In this document: positions 51,285 through 61,283 of the stretch, in pieces | Numbering within the stretch: position 1 is the first letter of the stretch | Layout: every line of letters starts with the position of its first letter | Assembly: GCA_031257915.1 (NCBI GenBank) | Contig: JAIRNR010000033.1 | Coordinates: forward strand, 62,001-126,000 | Length of the DNA: 64,000 bases | Source: Bacteroidales bacterium | Lineage (GTDB): Bacteria > Bacteroidota > Bacteroidia > Bacteroidales > P3 | Direction: 5' to 3' | Made by a program: the position numbers and the translations under genes | Notes under the pieces: model-generated | Seen by the model: only the letters and a program-made list of their open reading frames with translations | What the model was told of the DNA's origin: nothing | The model's database searches: none

Positions 51285-52580
51285 TTATTCGCCTGCAAGA
51301 ACGACATTTTTAACTTCCCATGTTGCAGATGAGCCGTCGGCACTGCGGTATTTGAAAGCAAAGCGCGTTGTTGCTGTTTTTGCAGCTGCGGGAATTGTGA
51401 GACTGCCCGAATTTACATAAGCCCAAGCAGTGGTACCATGAGTGATACCTGTGAGTTCTGTCCATGTGGTTGTAGCAACATCGCCTGTATAATTGCCGGT
51501 AACAAATACCTGATACCAATTTTCGGAAACACCTACGTTAATGGAGCCGGCAGGTCCTCTTGCATGTTCAAATGATAAAGTAGCATTTGCAACGCTGCTT
51601 AAATCAACAACAGGTGAAATAAACCAGTCTTCATTTGCGTATGATGTGTTATCTGCATAACCGGACATAACCGCACCATAAGAGGAACTGAATGTCCAAA
51701 CTTGTGCGCCTGATGTGCTTACGGCAGTAAATTTATCGAAACTCGCCTGAGTAAGCAATGTTTCGCTTAAAAGTCCTGCAGCAGCCGGGCAGGGTTCCGA
51801 ATTGCTTTCAAAAGCAGAAACTTCACGAACTGCGGGCTGTGCAAAATAACGCCACAAATTGCCTTTAACTTTCAACGTCTTGCCGATATTGCAAGGACGA
51901 TTGTTCAGATTAATTGCATCTTGAAAACCGGCAAGTGCAGTACCACCTGATTCGGGTGTAAGTTTTACAACTACAACTTTTTGCCAGTCTTTTTCATTTG
52001 GACTGTCTGCAATAACTACAGCAGCAGGACGCACGCCTGTTGCTCCGAAAACTACGTCACTTGCAACGGTGATAGCGTTGCCACTTGCTAAAGTTGTCGC
52101 AACACCACCAACAATATAACCATTTACCCAAGCATCGTTTTCCTGTGATGCACCTGCAGCAAATTTTGCAATTACTTGTGCAACTGTATATGGGTTTGTC
52201 TGAGTACCGTCACCGTCTGTCGGATCCGGTGGCTCAGGATCGCCGCCAATATTAACCGTAACGGAAACAGTTTTAATCTTGGCACCCGAAACCACTGTAA
52301 TTACTGCAGTTCCGTTTGCAACAGCAGTAATTTTTGCAGTTAAATCGCCTGTTTTTTCAACTTTCGCAATATCTGTCTTATCCGAACTCCAACTGAAATC
52401 AACAGTGGCGTCTGACGGCAGAGGCGTTACGGTTACGTCTGCTATTTGTCCCGCTTCGGTAAGAGTGACGGAACTTGGCGATACGCTAAAAGAAACAAGG
52501 TCAACTTTTTTCTGACAGCCCGAAAAAAGTACAGCCATTCCGATAGAGGCAATGGCAAAAACGGATTTTAATGTTTTCAT
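51285..52580 (-). CDS. Lipoprotein with Big2, DUF6359-like and choice-of-anchor J-like domains
   Basis: A 431-residue lipoprotein (lipobox LFSGC, Cys22). A bacterial Ig-like (Big2) domain spans about 28-112 (SVSPSSVTLTEAGQIADVTV). After a Pro/Asp-rich linker comes a DUF6359-like, probably OB-fold domain (PYTVAQVIAKFAAGA ... WVNGYIVGG, about 125-255). The C-terminal ~160 residues resemble choice-of-anchor J or DUF5017 jelly-roll domains (NEDWFISPVVDLSSVANATLSFEH). Likely a surface lipoprotein that binds a ligand for the TonB-dependent barrel encoded upstream. It is the last gene before an intrinsic terminator. Confidence 0.85.
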   Translation of the reverse strand: MKTLKSVFAIASIGMAVLFSGCQKKVDLVSFSVSPSSVTLTEAGQIADVTVTPLPSDATVDFSWSSDKTDIAKVEKTGDLTAKITAVANGTAVITVVSGAKIKTVSVTVNIGGDPEPPDPTDGDGTQTNPYTVAQVIAKFAAGASQENDAWVNGYIVGGVATTLASGNAITVASDVVFGATGVRPAAVVIADSPNEKDWQKVVVVKLTPESGGTALAGFQDAINLNNRPCNIGKTLKVKGNLWRYFAQPAVREVSAFESNSEPCPAAAGLLSETLLTQASFDKFTAVSTSGAQVWTFSSSYGAVMSGYADNTSYANEDWFISPVVDLSSVANATLSFEHARGPAGSINVGVSENWYQVFVTGNYTGDVATTTWTELTGITHGTTAWAYVNSGSLTIPAAAKTATTRFAFKYRSADGSSATWEVKNVVLAGE

Positions 52581-52614
52581 AATTTTCTATTTTTTATTAT
52601 AGTTTGATTTTCGT

Positions 52615-53541
52615 TTAATTTTTAACAATATCTTTACGCGTTCTCAATGTTATTTGTAAATTATCAAAATATTGACTTAAAATTGCAGTAACAGTACAAC
52701 TTCCGGTGGGAATGGTGTCGCCTGCAAAATTAGAATAACCTGAAGTGCGCACATCTATCGTTTTTGTACCCACTTGCATTTTCACCGAATTTGTTGCGGG
52801 CTTACCATCTGCTCCAAGCGGCGCAAAAACATTTGTCCCGCCATTTGGAAATGTTACATTCTTAAAACGCACCAAAGTATTACGAACCGACTCAGTACTT
52901 GCCGGTATTGCGGTAAGAACTTCAAGAAGATCATTTGCCTTGTTCACATCAGGTTCACCATTTGCGTGAACGCAGTTATAAAAATAATACGGTGTCATAC
53001 GGCTCATTCCATAGTTTGTGGCACCACTTGACGATATTGATTTTGACAGTATCGGGCATCCGATTTGATATGCACCATAGTACTTACCAATGCACAAATT
53101 ATCAAGTTCTACGATTACTTCCTGCCCGACTCTGTACGTTGCAAAAAGTCCCGTTAAGTTAACAGTCAGTAAAATTGCACCTGTTTCGTCTTGCAAATAC
53201 AGCTGTTTATAAATATTGCCGCTTTCATCATCGCCTACAACAACACCCTTTATATGCTTGTTTACAAGTCCGACATCGGAAAAAGAAACAATTTTTCTGT
53301 TATCGTTTTCGTCATACACATTTGTACTGTCCGGATTTTGCAGATAACCGAAATTATTGTTTGCTTCCGTTGGATTTCTGCCGAAAATTTTCGGCTCCGC
53401 ATACGTTTTAAGTTCGGAAATAGTCATACGCTCGCTTGTCGCAACATACATCGGAGCATCTACAGCCGGCACTTTATATTCGCGTTTATCGCACGAAATA
53501 AAAACGGCCGTAATTACTATTAAAAAAAATATTTTCTTCAT
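52615..53541 (-). CDS. DUF5689 lipoprotein
   Basis: A 308-residue lipoprotein (lipobox VFISC, Cys16) started at the ATG at 53541, which gives the signal MKKIFFLIVITAVFISC. The DUF5689 pattern is seen in MTISELKTYAEP, HIKGVVVGDDESGNIYKQLYLQDETGAILLTV, VGQEVIVELDNLCIGKYYGAYQIG and the final LSQYFDNLQITLRTRKDI. The central part looks like an OB-fold. It probably acts with the barrel encoded upstream. A decayed toxin gene separates the two, so the operon was originally tighter. Confidence 0.85.
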   Translation of the reverse strand: MKKIFFLIVITAVFISCDKREYKVPAVDAPMYVATSERMTISELKTYAEPKIFGRNPTEANNNFGYLQNPDSTNVYDENDNRKIVSFSDVGLVNKHIKGVVVGDDESGNIYKQLYLQDETGAILLTVNLTGLFATYRVGQEVIVELDNLCIGKYYGAYQIGCPILSKSISSSGATNYGMSRMTPYYFYNCVHANGEPDVNKANDLLEVLTAIPASTESVRNTLVRFKNVTFPNGGTNVFAPLGADGKPATNSVKMQVGTKTIDVRTSGYSNFAGDTIPTGSCTVTAILSQYFDNLQITLRTRKDIVKN

Positions 53542-53545
53542 AATA

Positions 53546-53722
53546 TTAAATTTCAGGTTCGGGTTCATTATTGTATAATATTTGTATTTTCTCTTTCAAC
53601 AATTGCAAATCATTTTGAATTATATCCCAAATAAGTTCTTTCTCAATTTTATAATAGCTGTGAACCATAATATGTCTAAATTTAATTATTGTCTGCCATC
53701 TAATATATGTTCCAAGCGTGCT
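53546..53722 (-). pseudogene. Truncated HepT (DUF86) toxin
   Basis: The minus strand encodes the C-terminal ~58 residues of a HepT RNase: WQTIIKFRHIMVHSYY, which keeps the R-x4-H-x-Y motif, then IEKELIWDIIQNDLQLL and a short acidic tail. In-frame stops precede it. An ATG that overlaps the antitoxin stop opens a 12-codon frame (MRVIIEHAWNIY) which is probably the original start. About 60 residues are missing between the two parts and the frame is shifted, so the toxin is dead. Confidence 0.85.
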
Positions 53723-53725
53723 CTA

Positions 53726-54034
53726 TTATGACTCGCATTTCTCATATATAAGAATTTTATCTTTATTTGCTGTTTTCCCGGCACGCGGTATCAAATACCC
53801 ATCCGTTACAAAATCAACTTTTTTATACAATCTTTTTTCCAAATCAACGATAATTTGAGCATAATCAAGTAATGAAAACTTTTTTACCTTCGTTCTATCA
53901 ACATAATAAAGTATATCTATATCACTATCCGCCGTTTCCTCTCCTCTTGCGTAAGAACCAAACAGCCATGCTTTTTCTACCGGCGTAGATGGAAAATAAT
54001 CCTGCAATACTTTTATTATGTTTTGATTAACCAT
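53726..54034 (-). CDS. MntA-like minimal nucleotidyltransferase antitoxin
   Basis: A 102-residue nucleotidyltransferase. The polymerase-beta signature is WLFGSYARGEETADSDIDIL (Gly-Ser and the two Asp), with a third acidic residue in KVDFVTDG. In type VII systems MntA adds AMP to the tyrosine of HepT and thereby silences it. Here the hepT gene just downstream is truncated, so the antitoxin is an orphan. It starts 2 bp after the TonB-type barrel gene and would be transcribed with it. Confidence 0.88.
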   Translation of the reverse strand: MVNQNIIKVLQDYFPSTPVEKAWLFGSYARGEETADSDIDILYYVDRTKVKKFSLLDYAQIIVDLEKRLYKKVDFVTDGYLIPRAGKTANKDKILIYEKCES

Positions 54035-54036
54035 TA

Positions 54037-56745
54037 TTAAAATCTGAAACCAATATTTAAAAATACGTTAATTCCCTGCATATAGTAATATTTTGCAGGA
54101 AACTTGTTGATATTTGCAATATCAAATTCATCTCTGTAATAGGGAATACGTCCCTGTTCGTAGCCTCCTGTCCTGACTTTTCTGTTATTTAAAACGTTTG
54201 TAATGTTTAAATTTATATTTAACGACTTTCCTCCTTTAAGATAAATCATCTTACTTACGGAAATATCCATTGTAACGGCATTGTCCAATTTAACCTGTTT
54301 TGTGTAATCTTGCGTTGCTTTATACGCTAAATACTCTGCCGTTGCTTCATCACCGCCGGCACCGCCATGTGCAACAGGCAAGTCTTTATAATAAGTAATT
54401 GCGGCGTTATATACTTTTTCCTGTAAATCTTCCACGTTTCCATTGGGCAGTACATTCACAGACCGTTGAATATAAGACGGATCAAGGTAGTTATTCGCTA
54501 TGCCGTTAACATTGATTTCAAACCACCAGTATTTCCAGAAATACGAAACACCGAAAGTTCCGACCATTTCGGGCGAACCGCCAACATGAAAACCTTCTAT
54601 CGCAACTTTTCCGCTAACATCGTCTGCCTTATTATTTTCGTAGCGGATAGTTCCGTCGGGAGTATTTGTATAAAGGAACTGGCTCCAACTTCCCGCAAAC
54701 GAAAGCGATAATCCTTTCCATACACTATACTTTACACCCGCTTCCACACCGTAATTGCGTTGATTTGCATTTGAAATGCTGTGATGCACGAATGTTCCGT
54801 AAGCATCGTTATAGTACGAAATTTTGTTAGATTTATTGAGATATTCCGTGTAATATCCCGAAATACGTCCGTTAACTTTTGGAAACGTAAAAACGTAATT
54901 AAGATCTGCTGCGCCTATTATTTCGGATTTTAAATTCGGAACAACTTCGTCGGATACTCTTGGTGCAGTATAGGCATTGTAGGGAAGCGGTGCCTGCGTT
55001 TTAAACATTCCGTTTAAAGAAATCAGATTACGTCCGTTTATCTTGTAAACGACCCCAGCCTTTACAGCGGGATCGACAAAAGTATGTACTTCGCCTTTTC
55101 CGTAAGAATTAGTCGGATTACGTCCGTTCCGCATCTTGCCGTCTCTGAAAAATGAATTGACAGATACTTTTGCAGCGTAGAAAAATTCCAAAAACTTATA
55201 GTTGTGATGCATTTGAGCAAATGCGCTTCCGGCGGTAATATCAGTGTTATAATTATAACCGAAAATATCGCCCTCAATAACTTTTCTGTCGGGATTATTC
55301 AAATCATTTTGCTTTACGTCGGGATTGCCCGGAAAATCTCTTTCACCGTACTTGTCCACATCAAGATGATATTCGGCACCGAGCAAGTCTGCAACAACAT
55401 AGAAAGTTTTTGCAGTTGTACGGCGTGCATTAACACCCGCGACAAAAGTAATCTCCTCGTTAAACTTCATATCTAATGTGGAATTAAATGACATTTCAAA
55501 GGCGTCATTGCGGCGTTCCCCTATAAGATACATGGCAGAAGCCGTTTCACCGTAAATATTGTTTTGGGCATTTGCAGCGTATATGCCTGTCCAGTCAATC
55601 TGACTGTGATTTTTTGCCCATTCATAGCCGTCACGGGAGTAATTCACATCGCCCCAGCCGGCGGTATATGACGGTAAATAGCGGTAGTAGTCGGGGCGCG
55701 GGTCGGAAGCGTTTTTATACCAGTCAAGCGTTGTTGAACCGTAGCGGTTGTAATGGATACCAAAGCCTGTAGTAAGTTTAGCGTCGCGCTTTATTTTCCA
55801 AACATGAGAGAGTAACACCGTCGGGTCAAAACTTGTTACCACGCGCTGATTGCGTTTTGTCTTACCGTCGGGCATATATCCCCAGTATGAGTTGTAAATA
55901 TCATCACCAAGTAAATCCTGTATATTGCTTAAATTATCGGAATTGACGCGACCGTCTCCGGTCCAAAATGAATTATGTTCATTCATTAAGTCGTATGCTT
56001 CTTGAAGAGACGCCGCCTGTTGCGCTCTTTGAACAGGCGAACCGAATGTTGTTAACGATAAACTGTGTTTGCCGTTAGCCCACTGTTTTTCTACTCCGAA
56101 AAAATACGCGAGGTTATGATAAAACGTGCCTGCTACACTGCCTTCGTAGGCATACCTGCCTCCCAATAAAGCAGAAAAAGCCCAACCTTTACGGTTAAGC
56201 CCTGTATTATGCGACACCATTAAACGTTCCTTATAATTGCGGTTTGTATAAGTTAAAGTAACTTTCGTCCCTCTTGCATAACTGCCTGCACGCATATCGT
56301 AATTTTGCGCACCGCCCAAATCTCCGAAACCGAAAAGAGATGCCTGAAGAAAGTCCTGTGTTGTAGCATTACGTGTAACATCGTTCATTCCGCCTATCAT
56401 TGAATAGTTGAAATTACCGCGCATCAAACTGTTAAACTCAATACCGTTAAGAAATGTTTGCGCATATATGTTTTTAATACCGCGCGGGCTGAACCTGAAT
56501 CCTGACAGTTGATAACCGATTTCCGAAAGATACGGGTCGTTTGAAAAAGTTGCGAGAGTACTGAAATTCTGTCCCGCAATATCGGCATCTTCGTCCGATG
56601 TTGATTCGTCAATTGCACTCAAAGCAAAACTGTTTTCTTTTTGAAATTCACTCCGAATATTCTCTGACTCTTCCTGTGCGTAAATTGCCGAAAACATCAA
56701 TGTAAAAAATGCCGCCGGCAAAATTAAAGTTAAACGTTTATACAT
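54037..56745 (-). CDS. TonB-dependent receptor-like outer-membrane barrel
   Basis: A 902-residue outer-membrane protein with a signal peptide (MYKRLTLILPAAFFTLMFSAIYAQ). It lacks the N-terminal carboxypeptidase-D-like domain seen in SusC proteins. The plug-like region (about 55-150) includes GYQLSGFRFSPRGIKNIYAQTFLNGIEF, and the long barrel has features such as TGFGIHYNRYGSTTLDWYKNA and ends in NVFLNIGFRF. Loops are rich in Tyr, Asn and Asp. Downstream DUF5689 and DUF6359 lipoproteins are its likely surface partners. The substrate is unknown. Confidence 0.85.
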   Translation of the reverse strand: MYKRLTLILPAAFFTLMFSAIYAQEESENIRSEFQKENSFALSAIDESTSDEDADIAGQNFSTLATFSNDPYLSEIGYQLSGFRFSPRGIKNIYAQTFLNGIEFNSLMRGNFNYSMIGGMNDVTRNATTQDFLQASLFGFGDLGGAQNYDMRAGSYARGTKVTLTYTNRNYKERLMVSHNTGLNRKGWAFSALLGGRYAYEGSVAGTFYHNLAYFFGVEKQWANGKHSLSLTTFGSPVQRAQQAASLQEAYDLMNEHNSFWTGDGRVNSDNLSNIQDLLGDDIYNSYWGYMPDGKTKRNQRVVTSFDPTVLLSHVWKIKRDAKLTTGFGIHYNRYGSTTLDWYKNASDPRPDYYRYLPSYTAGWGDVNYSRDGYEWAKNHSQIDWTGIYAANAQNNIYGETASAMYLIGERRNDAFEMSFNSTLDMKFNEEITFVAGVNARRTTAKTFYVVADLLGAEYHLDVDKYGERDFPGNPDVKQNDLNNPDRKVIEGDIFGYNYNTDITAGSAFAQMHHNYKFLEFFYAAKVSVNSFFRDGKMRNGRNPTNSYGKGEVHTFVDPAVKAGVVYKINGRNLISLNGMFKTQAPLPYNAYTAPRVSDEVVPNLKSEIIGAADLNYVFTFPKVNGRISGYYTEYLNKSNKISYYNDAYGTFVHHSISNANQRNYGVEAGVKYSVWKGLSLSFAGSWSQFLYTNTPDGTIRYENNKADDVSGKVAIEGFHVGGSPEMVGTFGVSYFWKYWWFEINVNGIANNYLDPSYIQRSVNVLPNGNVEDLQEKVYNAAITYYKDLPVAHGGAGGDEATAEYLAYKATQDYTKQVKLDNAVTMDISVSKMIYLKGGKSLNINLNITNVLNNRKVRTGGYEQGRIPYYRDEFDIANINKFPAKYYYMQGINVFLNIGFRF

Positions 56746-56760
56746 TTGTGATTTTTTAAT

Positions 56761-56780
56761 TTTTTGTAAATTTACAAAAA
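56761..56780. promoter_or_regulatory. Perfect 20-bp palindrome between divergent genes
   Basis: TTTTTGTAAATTTACAAAAA is a perfect inverted repeat in the 56-bp gap between the TonB-type barrel gene (minus) and the DUF6427-like gene (plus). Its position 16 bp from one start and 22 bp from the other suits an operator that controls both. The regulator is unknown. Confidence 0.55.
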
Positions 56781-56801
56781 TTAACTTAATATAAAAATAA
56801 C

Positions 56802-57713
56802 GTGTTGATAAAACTTACTAAAAGTAATCCGATTTGGGGATATGTTGTGCTTGTGGTTTTCTGTTTTCTTTTATCGCTCAAAGAATGGTTCTTTTGTAAT
56901 TCGTCATTTGTGTTTGAGCATGCTGCAGTGGCGGGAATAATTCTGTTATGCTCAATCTTTCTGACAATAATTGTCAGAAATCAGGCATTATCTAAAAATT
57001 TTATCATTTCGGGATTATTCCTTATAATTCTTTATTTTTCCGACCCGTTTTTCGGAGATACAAAATCTGCATTGCAACTTGCTTTAAAAATGTTTGTTGC
57101 GATAATTGCATTTTTTTATTTATTGCGCTCTTTTGATAAAATAAGCGGATATGTTTCGCTTTTTAACGGTGCATTTTTATTTTCCTGCATTTCTGTTTTT
57201 GACCCTGTTTTTATTTTCGCGCTACCGTTTATCTGGATTACACTTCTTGTTTACAGTGACAATAATTATCGTAGTTGGATTATCTCTTTAATGGCGATAT
57301 TTCTGCCTTATCTGATTTATTTCAGTTTCTATTTTTTAGTTGATGACTTACTGTCGGTTGGTGCCGCTTTTGATAAATTTTTCAATATGTCAGTATTCGC
57401 ATTTTCCGAATGGGATAATGCATTTATTTTGCCGATAATAGAGTTTGCCATTGGTATTATTGCTTTTATCGGTCAGATTAAAAACTTGCGCGGAGATATT
57501 GTTTACCGAAAAAAAACGGCACTCTTTTTGGTTGCATTTATATATTTTTCATTGTTTGCTGTTTTGTTTTACAACCAAAGTGCGGCACATATTGTATTGC
57601 CTGTTGTGACAGCATTCTTAACCGGAAAATATTTTCATTATGCAAAAAAATCATGGATTGCGGAAACAGTACTTTGGGGTTTGATTATTTCCACGTGCAT
57701 ACTTTGTTTTTAG
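56802..57713 (+). CDS. DUF6427-like integral membrane protein
   Basis: A 303-residue protein with about nine hydrophobic segments from residue 12 to the C-terminus and short loops. It begins with a GTG codon (a TTG follows immediately as an alternative). Features such as LIKLTKSNPIWGYVVLVVF at the N-terminus and YNQSAAHIVLPVVTAFLTGKYF near the C-terminus resemble the Bacteroidota DUF6427 family, whose function is not known. The leuS promoter overlaps its 3' end. Confidence 0.7.
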   Translation: MLIKLTKSNPIWGYVVLVVFCFLLSLKEWFFCNSSFVFEHAAVAGIILLCSIFLTIIVRNQALSKNFIISGLFLIILYFSDPFFGDTKSALQLALKMFVAIIAFFYLLRSFDKISGYVSLFNGAFLFSCISVFDPVFIFALPFIWITLLVYSDNNYRSWIISLMAIFLPYLIYFSFYFLVDDLLSVGAAFDKFFNMSVFAFSEWDNAFILPIIEFAIGIIAFIGQIKNLRGDIVYRKKTALFLVAFIYFSLFAVLFYNQSAAHIVLPVVTAFLTGKYFHYAKKSWIAETVLWGLIISTCILCF

Positions 57714-57733
57714 CACAACTTATCGTAACTTTG
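57703..57733 (+). promoter_or_regulatory. leuS promoter
   Basis: TTTG (57703-57706) and TAACTTTG (57726-57733) are 19 bp apart, a full match to the Bacteroidota consensus. The start point near 57740 excludes a GTG at 57741 as the leuS start codon and favours the ATGs at 57756 or 57762. Confidence 0.75.
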
Positions 57734-57755
57734 CAACTTTGTGTCGTTACTAACT

Positions 57756-60647
57756 ATGGCTATGGGAAAGAATTACGATTTCGGAAAGATAGAGCAACAT
57801 TGGCGGGAATATTGGCAAAAGAACAAAACATTTAAAGCCGATAATACTTCGGGCAAGCCGAAATATTACGTGCTTGATATGTTTCCCTATCCCTCAGGTG
57901 CAGGACTGCACGTAGGACATCCGCTTGGCTATATTGCAAGTGATATTGTCGCACGATATAAGCGTTTAAAAGGCTTTAATGTATTGCACCCTATGGGTTA
58001 CGACTCTTACGGACTGCCTGCCGAGCAATATGCAATTCAAACAGGTCAGCACCCTGCAAACACTACCGAAAGAAATATAAACCGCTATCGTGAACAGCTT
58101 GATAAAATCGGTTTTTCTTTTGACTGGGACAGAGAAATCCGAACAAATTCACCCGAATATTACAAATGGACACAGTGGGTTTTTATCCGGCTTTTCAACT
58201 CCTATTACTGTTATAAGGCAGGGCAGGCACGTCCTGTGAGCGAACTTATTGAGATATTTGAACAGCAGGGCAATGAGAGGTTACATATTGCACAAAGCAA
58301 ACAATTGAATTTTACGGCGCAGGAGTGGAATGGTTACAATGAGCGGCAAAAGCAGGAAGTGTTAATGAATTACCGTCTTGCATATTTGGCAGAAACTGCA
58401 GTGAACTGGTGTGCGCCTTTGGGAACGGTACTTGCAAACGATGAAGTGGTAAACGGTTTGTCCGTGCGCGGCGGACACCTTGTTGAGCGCAAAATGATGA
58501 AGCAATGGTCGCTTCGCATAACAGCATATGCAGAACGTCTGTTGCAGGGGCTTGAAACACTTGATTGGAGTGAATCAATGAAAGAGATACAGCGCAACTG
58601 GATAGGCAAAAGTATCGGCGCAACGGTAAATTTTGAATTTGCCGCCGCAGATAAAGCCGCTACTGAAGCCGTTGTCCCGCCGTTAGAAATTTTTACAACC
58701 CGCCCCGACACTGTTTTCGGTGTAACATTTATGGTATTAAGCCCCGAACATCCGCTCGCTATGGAAATATCAACAGAGGAACAATTAGTGCAGGTGGGCA
58801 AATATATCGCACGGACGAAAAACCGTACAGAGCGCGAACGTCAGGCGGATGTAAACAAAATTAGCGGAGTTTTCACAGGCGCGTATGTTATCCACCCGTT
58901 TACAAAAAAACAGATTCCGGTTTATATTTCCGATTACGTCCTTATGGGATACGGCAGCGGCGCAATTATGGCAGTTCCCGCACACGACAGCCGCGACTAT
59001 CGGTTTGCAAAATATTTCAATCTGCCGATAATTGAAGTTGTAAGTGGTGGAAACATAGAACAGGAAGCGTTTGAAGCAAAAGACGGCATACTTGTAAATT
59101 CCGATTTTCTTAACGGATTGGAAGTAAAAGACGCAATAAAAAAGGCGGTAGAAAAAATTGAGGAAAGTAAAATCGGCATACCGAAAACAAATTACAGGTT
59201 AAGAGATGCTATTTTTTCGCGTCAGCGTTACTGGGGCGAGCCGTTTCCGGTTTACTATAAAGATGGAATACCATATATGCTTGATGAAAGTGAACTGCCG
59301 CTTGAATTGCCCGAAATAGACAGATATTTACCAACCGAGAAGGGTGAGCCGCCCCTTGCCCGCGCTGTGAATTGGCGGACTGCGGAAGGGTATCCGCTCG
59401 AAACATCAACAATGCCCGGCTTTGCCGGTTCAAGTGCCTATTATTTGCGCTATATGGATCCGCACAATAACGAAACATTAGTAGGCGAGCAGGCAAACGA
59501 ATACTGGCGTGAAGTGGACTTATATTTCGGCGGCTCGGAACATGCCACAGGACATTTGATCTATTCACGTTTCTGGAATAAATTTCTTTACGATATTGGC
59601 AAGATTGTCAGCGATGAGCCGTTCCGAAAAATGCTTAATCAGGGAATGATTCAGGGACGCAGCAATTTTGTATATCGCCTGAATCGGAAAATGTATAGCG
59701 AATATTTGCGCGAGGAAAGGAACGAAGAGCCGGTAGAAGGAATTCCGCAAGGACTGAATATTCCTGTTTTTATTTCAAAAAATATTCCGGACCGTGAAAA
59801 ATTTACCGATCCTGTTCATGTTGATATTCATATAGTGGATAACGATATTCTTGATATTGGAAAATTCAGGGACTGGCGAAACGATTTGTCTAATGTGCAT
59901 TTTGTTCTTGAAGATGATAAATATGTTTGCGGATGGGAAGTTGAGAAAATGTCAAAGTCAATGTACAATGTTCAAAATCCCGACGAAATTGTGGAAAAAT
60001 ATGGTGCGGACACTTTGCGCATGTATGAAATGTTTCTCGGACCTATAGAACAAAGTAAACCCTGGGATACAAAGGGAATTGAGGGTGTATTTCGTTTTTT
60101 GAAAAAATATTGGCGGCTCATAGTGGGCAGTAGCGACAGTGATCGCGAGGAATCCGTACTTCCTTTTGATGAAAATTCTCCAACGCCGTCCGAATTAAAA
60201 ATTATCCACAATTTAATTCGCAAAATAGAGGACGATATAAATCGTTTTTCGTTTAATACCGCAGTTAGCAGTTTTATGATTGCGGTAAATGATTTGGCTG
60301 ATTTGAATTGCCGCAAACGCAGTATTATAGAGCCGCTCACAATTCTTTTAGCACCGTTTGCACCCCATATTGCAGAGGAAGTGTGGTTAATGTTGGGGCA
60401 TAACGAAACAATCACTTACGCCGAATTTCCGAAATACGAGGAAAAATATACGGTAGAAAGTACATTTGAATACCCTGTTTCGTTTAATGGAAAAACGAGA
60501 TTTACCCTTTCGTTGCCGCTTGAACTTGACAGTGCGTCAATTCAAAAAGCCGTGCTTGAAGATATGCGCAGCTCAAAATGGCTTGAAAACAGGACACCGA
60601 AAAAGATAATAATAGTTCCGAAAAGAATAATAAACATAGTAGTATAA
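57756..60647 (+). CDS. leuS: Leucyl-tRNA synthetase
   Basis: Charges tRNA-Leu with leucine. 963 residues, typical for Bacteroidota. The class I HIGH motif appears as HVGHPLGY in [16 protein letters not shown] (about 44-59), and KMSKS as [17 protein letters not shown] (about 732). The CP1 editing domain has [21 protein letters not shown] and the editing aspartate region [12 protein letters not shown]. The anticodon-binding and C-terminal domains are complete. An alternative start is the ATG at 57762 ([14 protein letters not shown]). Confidence 0.97.
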   Translation: MAMGKNYDFGKIEQHWREYWQKNKTFKADNTSGKPKYYVLDMFPYPSGAGLHVGHPLGYIASDIVARYKRLKGFNVLHPMGYDSYGLPAEQYAIQTGQHPANTTERNINRYREQLDKIGFSFDWDREIRTNSPEYYKWTQWVFIRLFNSYYCYKAGQARPVSELIEIFEQQGNERLHIAQSKQLNFTAQEWNGYNERQKQEVLMNYRLAYLAETAVNWCAPLGTVLANDEVVNGLSVRGGHLVERKMMKQWSLRITAYAERLLQGLETLDWSESMKEIQRNWIGKSIGATVNFEFAAADKAATEAVVPPLEIFTTRPDTVFGVTFMVLSPEHPLAMEISTEEQLVQVGKYIARTKNRTERERQADVNKISGVFTGAYVIHPFTKKQIPVYISDYVLMGYGSGAIMAVPAHDSRDYRFAKYFNLPIIEVVSGGNIEQEAFEAKDGILVNSDFLNGLEVKDAIKKAVEKIEESKIGIPKTNYRLRDAIFSRQRYWGEPFPVYYKDGIPYMLDESELPLELPEIDRYLPTEKGEPPLARAVNWRTAEGYPLETSTMPGFAGSSAYYLRYMDPHNNETLVGEQANEYWREVDLYFGGSEHATGHLIYSRFWNKFLYDIGKIVSDEPFRKMLNQGMIQGRSNFVYRLNRKMYSEYLREERNEEPVEGIPQGLNIPVFISKNIPDREKFTDPVHVDIHIVDNDILDIGKFRDWRNDLSNVHFVLEDDKYVCGWEVEKMSKSMYNVQNPDEIVEKYGADTLRMYEMFLGPIEQSKPWDTKGIEGVFRFLKKYWRLIVGSSDSDREESVLPFDENSPTPSELKIIHNLIRKIEDDINRFSFNTAVSSFMIAVNDLADLNCRKRSIIEPLTILLAPFAPHIAEEVWLMLGHNETITYAEFPKYEEKYTVESTFEYPVSFNGKTRFTLSLPLELDSASIQKAVLEDMRSSKWLENRTPKKIIIVPKRIINIVV

Positions 60648-60746
60648 TAACAGATTGCAAATATGCACAGCCTTATCGGTGGTTGCAGATAAAATGTGTG
60701 AAGCGTGATAAGGGTGCGGCAGAAAGTAATCACAAAATTATTTAAA

Positions 60747-61271
60747 ATGAACGACCTTCAATTTTTAAAATCAAAAATCCGCGTTATTCCGGATTTTCCA
60801 AAAGCAGGAATACTTTTTCAGGATATTACAACTTTACTGAAAGATGCCGAAGCGTTGAGTAAAGTTGCCGACGCGCTTTATGAAGAATACAAAAATGACG
60901 GCATTACAAAAGTTGTGTGCGTTGAAAGCCGCGGCTTTATACTTGGCGGTATTCTTGCGTATAAACTTGGTGCGGGCTTTGTGCCGATTCGCAAAAAAGG
61001 AAAACTTCCTGCCGATACGTATATTACGACATATCAACTTGAATACGGCGAGGACAGTATTGAACTGCATAAAGGGGCAATTGATGCAAACGACAAAGTG
61101 CTTTTGCATGACGATTTACTTGCAACAGGCGGCACAACTGTTGCCTCAATAGATCTGCTTAAACAGTCGGGTGTGAGTAATATAGAAATTTGCTTCTTAA
61201 TGGAAATTTCCGAATTGGAGGGACGTAAAAATATTCCGCAACAGTATGACGTATTCACTCTGATAAAATAA
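60747..61271 (+). CDS. apt: Adenine phosphoribosyltransferase
   Basis: Purine salvage enzyme that makes AMP from adenine and PRPP. The start at 60747 gives the usual 174-residue protein beginning MNDLQFLKSKIRVIPDFPKAGILFQDIT. The PRPP-binding motif is VLLHDDLLATGGT (about 121-133), and CVESRGFILGG and RKKGKLPADT are family blocks. The longer frame adds 14 residues with no family match. Confidence 0.95.
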   Translation: MNDLQFLKSKIRVIPDFPKAGILFQDITTLLKDAEALSKVADALYEEYKNDGITKVVCVESRGFILGGILAYKLGAGFVPIRKKGKLPADTYITTYQLEYGEDSIELHKGAIDANDKVLLHDDLLATGGTTVASIDLLKQSGVSNIEICFLMEISELEGRKNIPQQYDVFTLIK

Positions 61272-61283
61272 AAGACGTGAATA

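Noticed and set aside
57741-57755. GTG start for leuS at 57741
   Set aside because: It coincides with the expected transcription start of the promoter at 57703-57733; the ATGs at 57756 or 57762 fit the family better.
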